Origin: Albidovulum sp.
GTDB taxonomy: Bacteria; Pseudomonadota; Alphaproteobacteria; Rhodobacterales; Rhodobacteraceae
Length of the DNA stretch: 23,594 nt
Assembly: GCA_030837825.1 (NCBI GenBank)
Contig: JAUQYB010000039.1
Span: forward strand, 1-23,594
Direction: 5' to 3'
A program made the translations under genes and the position numbers. Below are positions 23,343-23,594 of this stretch, one piece after another. The notes beneath the pieces are model-generated. The model ran no database searches and had not been told where the DNA came from. It worked only from the letters and a program-made list of their open reading frames with translations. Position 1 is the stretch's first letter. Each line of letters opens with the position of its first letter.

Positions 23343-23594
23343 ATGCTGAAAGGATTGGGCGGCTTCGGCGACATGGCCAAGATGATGAAGGCCGCGCAGG
23401 AGATGCAGGCCAAGATGGCCGCGCTGACCGAGGAGATGGACCGCATCACCGTCACCGGGATCAGCGGCGCGGGGCTGGTGAAGGCGGTCTGCACCGCGAA
23501 GGGCGAGCTGAAGTCGCTCGACATCGACCCGTCGATCTTCCAGCCCTCGGAGAAGGAGGTGGTCGAGGACCTGATCCTCGCCGCGATCAAGGAC
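23343..23594 (+). CDS. ybaB: YbaB/EbfC-family nucleoid-associated protein, partial (3' end beyond right edge)
   Basis: The visible 84 residues are about three quarters of the family's usual length. MLKGLGGFGDMAKMMKAAQEMQAKMAALTEEMD is the long N-terminal helix with Met/Lys/Ala repeats. Then come VTGISGAGLVKAVCTAKGELKSLDIDPSIF, the beta-sheet with the conserved G-x-G-x-V segment, and EKEVVEDLILAAIKD. The protein forms a DNA-binding dimer. GAGGA at 23331-23335 overlaps the dnaX stop region and is seven bases before the ATG, indicating coexpression with dnaX. recR is expected next. Confidence 0.95.
   Translation, partial: MLKGLGGFGDMAKMMKAAQEMQAKMAALTEEMDRITVTGISGAGLVKAVCTAKGELKSLDIDPSIFQPSEKEVVEDLILAAIKD

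Noticed and set aside
1..23594. CRISPR arrays, tRNAs, prophage or insertion sequences
   Set aside because: No regularly spaced repeats with unique spacers, no tRNA cloverleaf, and no integrase, transposase or phage protein were seen on either strand.

Overview
The window is a very GC-rich stretch of alphaproteobacterial chromosome. The CcoN, FnrL, HemN, membrane-anchored cytochrome c and YejABEF proteins all read like those of Rhodobacterales (the Rhodobacter/Rhodovulum/Paracoccus group). This placement comes from recognising protein families, not from a search. I see no mobile element, tRNA, CRISPR array or phage gene. It is mostly core chromosome, with gene order and regulatory signals more interesting than any exotic gene.

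Left part (1-5839), an oxygen-response block. It holds the 5' part of ccoN (cbb3 oxidase catalytic subunit, minus strand), a divergent tandem-domain universal stress protein (plus), a beta-class glutathione S-transferase (minus), a sugar-dehydrogenase-like SDR and fnrL (minus), and divergent hemN (oxygen-independent coproporphyrinogen oxidase, plus). Three FNR-type operators, all TTGAT-N4-GTCAA, lie in the two divergent intergenic regions: two between ccoN and the stress gene, one between fnrL and hemN. The regulator gene therefore sits among its likely targets. The spacing suggests FnrL activates ccoN, usp and hemN and may repress itself, and that hemN mRNA may be leaderless.

Middle (5878-12819), one tightly packed minus-strand operon: yejA-yejB-yejE-yejF (oligopeptide/microcin C-type ABC importer) followed by a family 4 glycosyltransferase. 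The last four genes overlap by 1 or 4 bases.

Next (12973-18179): cycY, the membrane-anchored cytochrome c that can feed cbb3 oxidase; divergent pheA (prephenate dehydratase); a minus-strand nudC-SRPBCC pair; and a Tat-exported cpdB-type cyclic nucleotide phosphodiesterase/nucleotidase.

Right part (18180-23594): a 322-base gene-free spacer rich in inverted repeats; a small membrane-anchored protein of unknown function; a convergent CDKN3-like tyrosine/dual-specificity phosphatase that shares its CTAG stop; the 4.5S SRP RNA gene with a clear promoter; a 12-codon leader-like ORF; rsgA with a TTG start; a DUF1801/YdeI-like gene; and dnaX-ybaB, cut by the right edge. Five tandem 11-bp repeats lie just upstream of dnaX.
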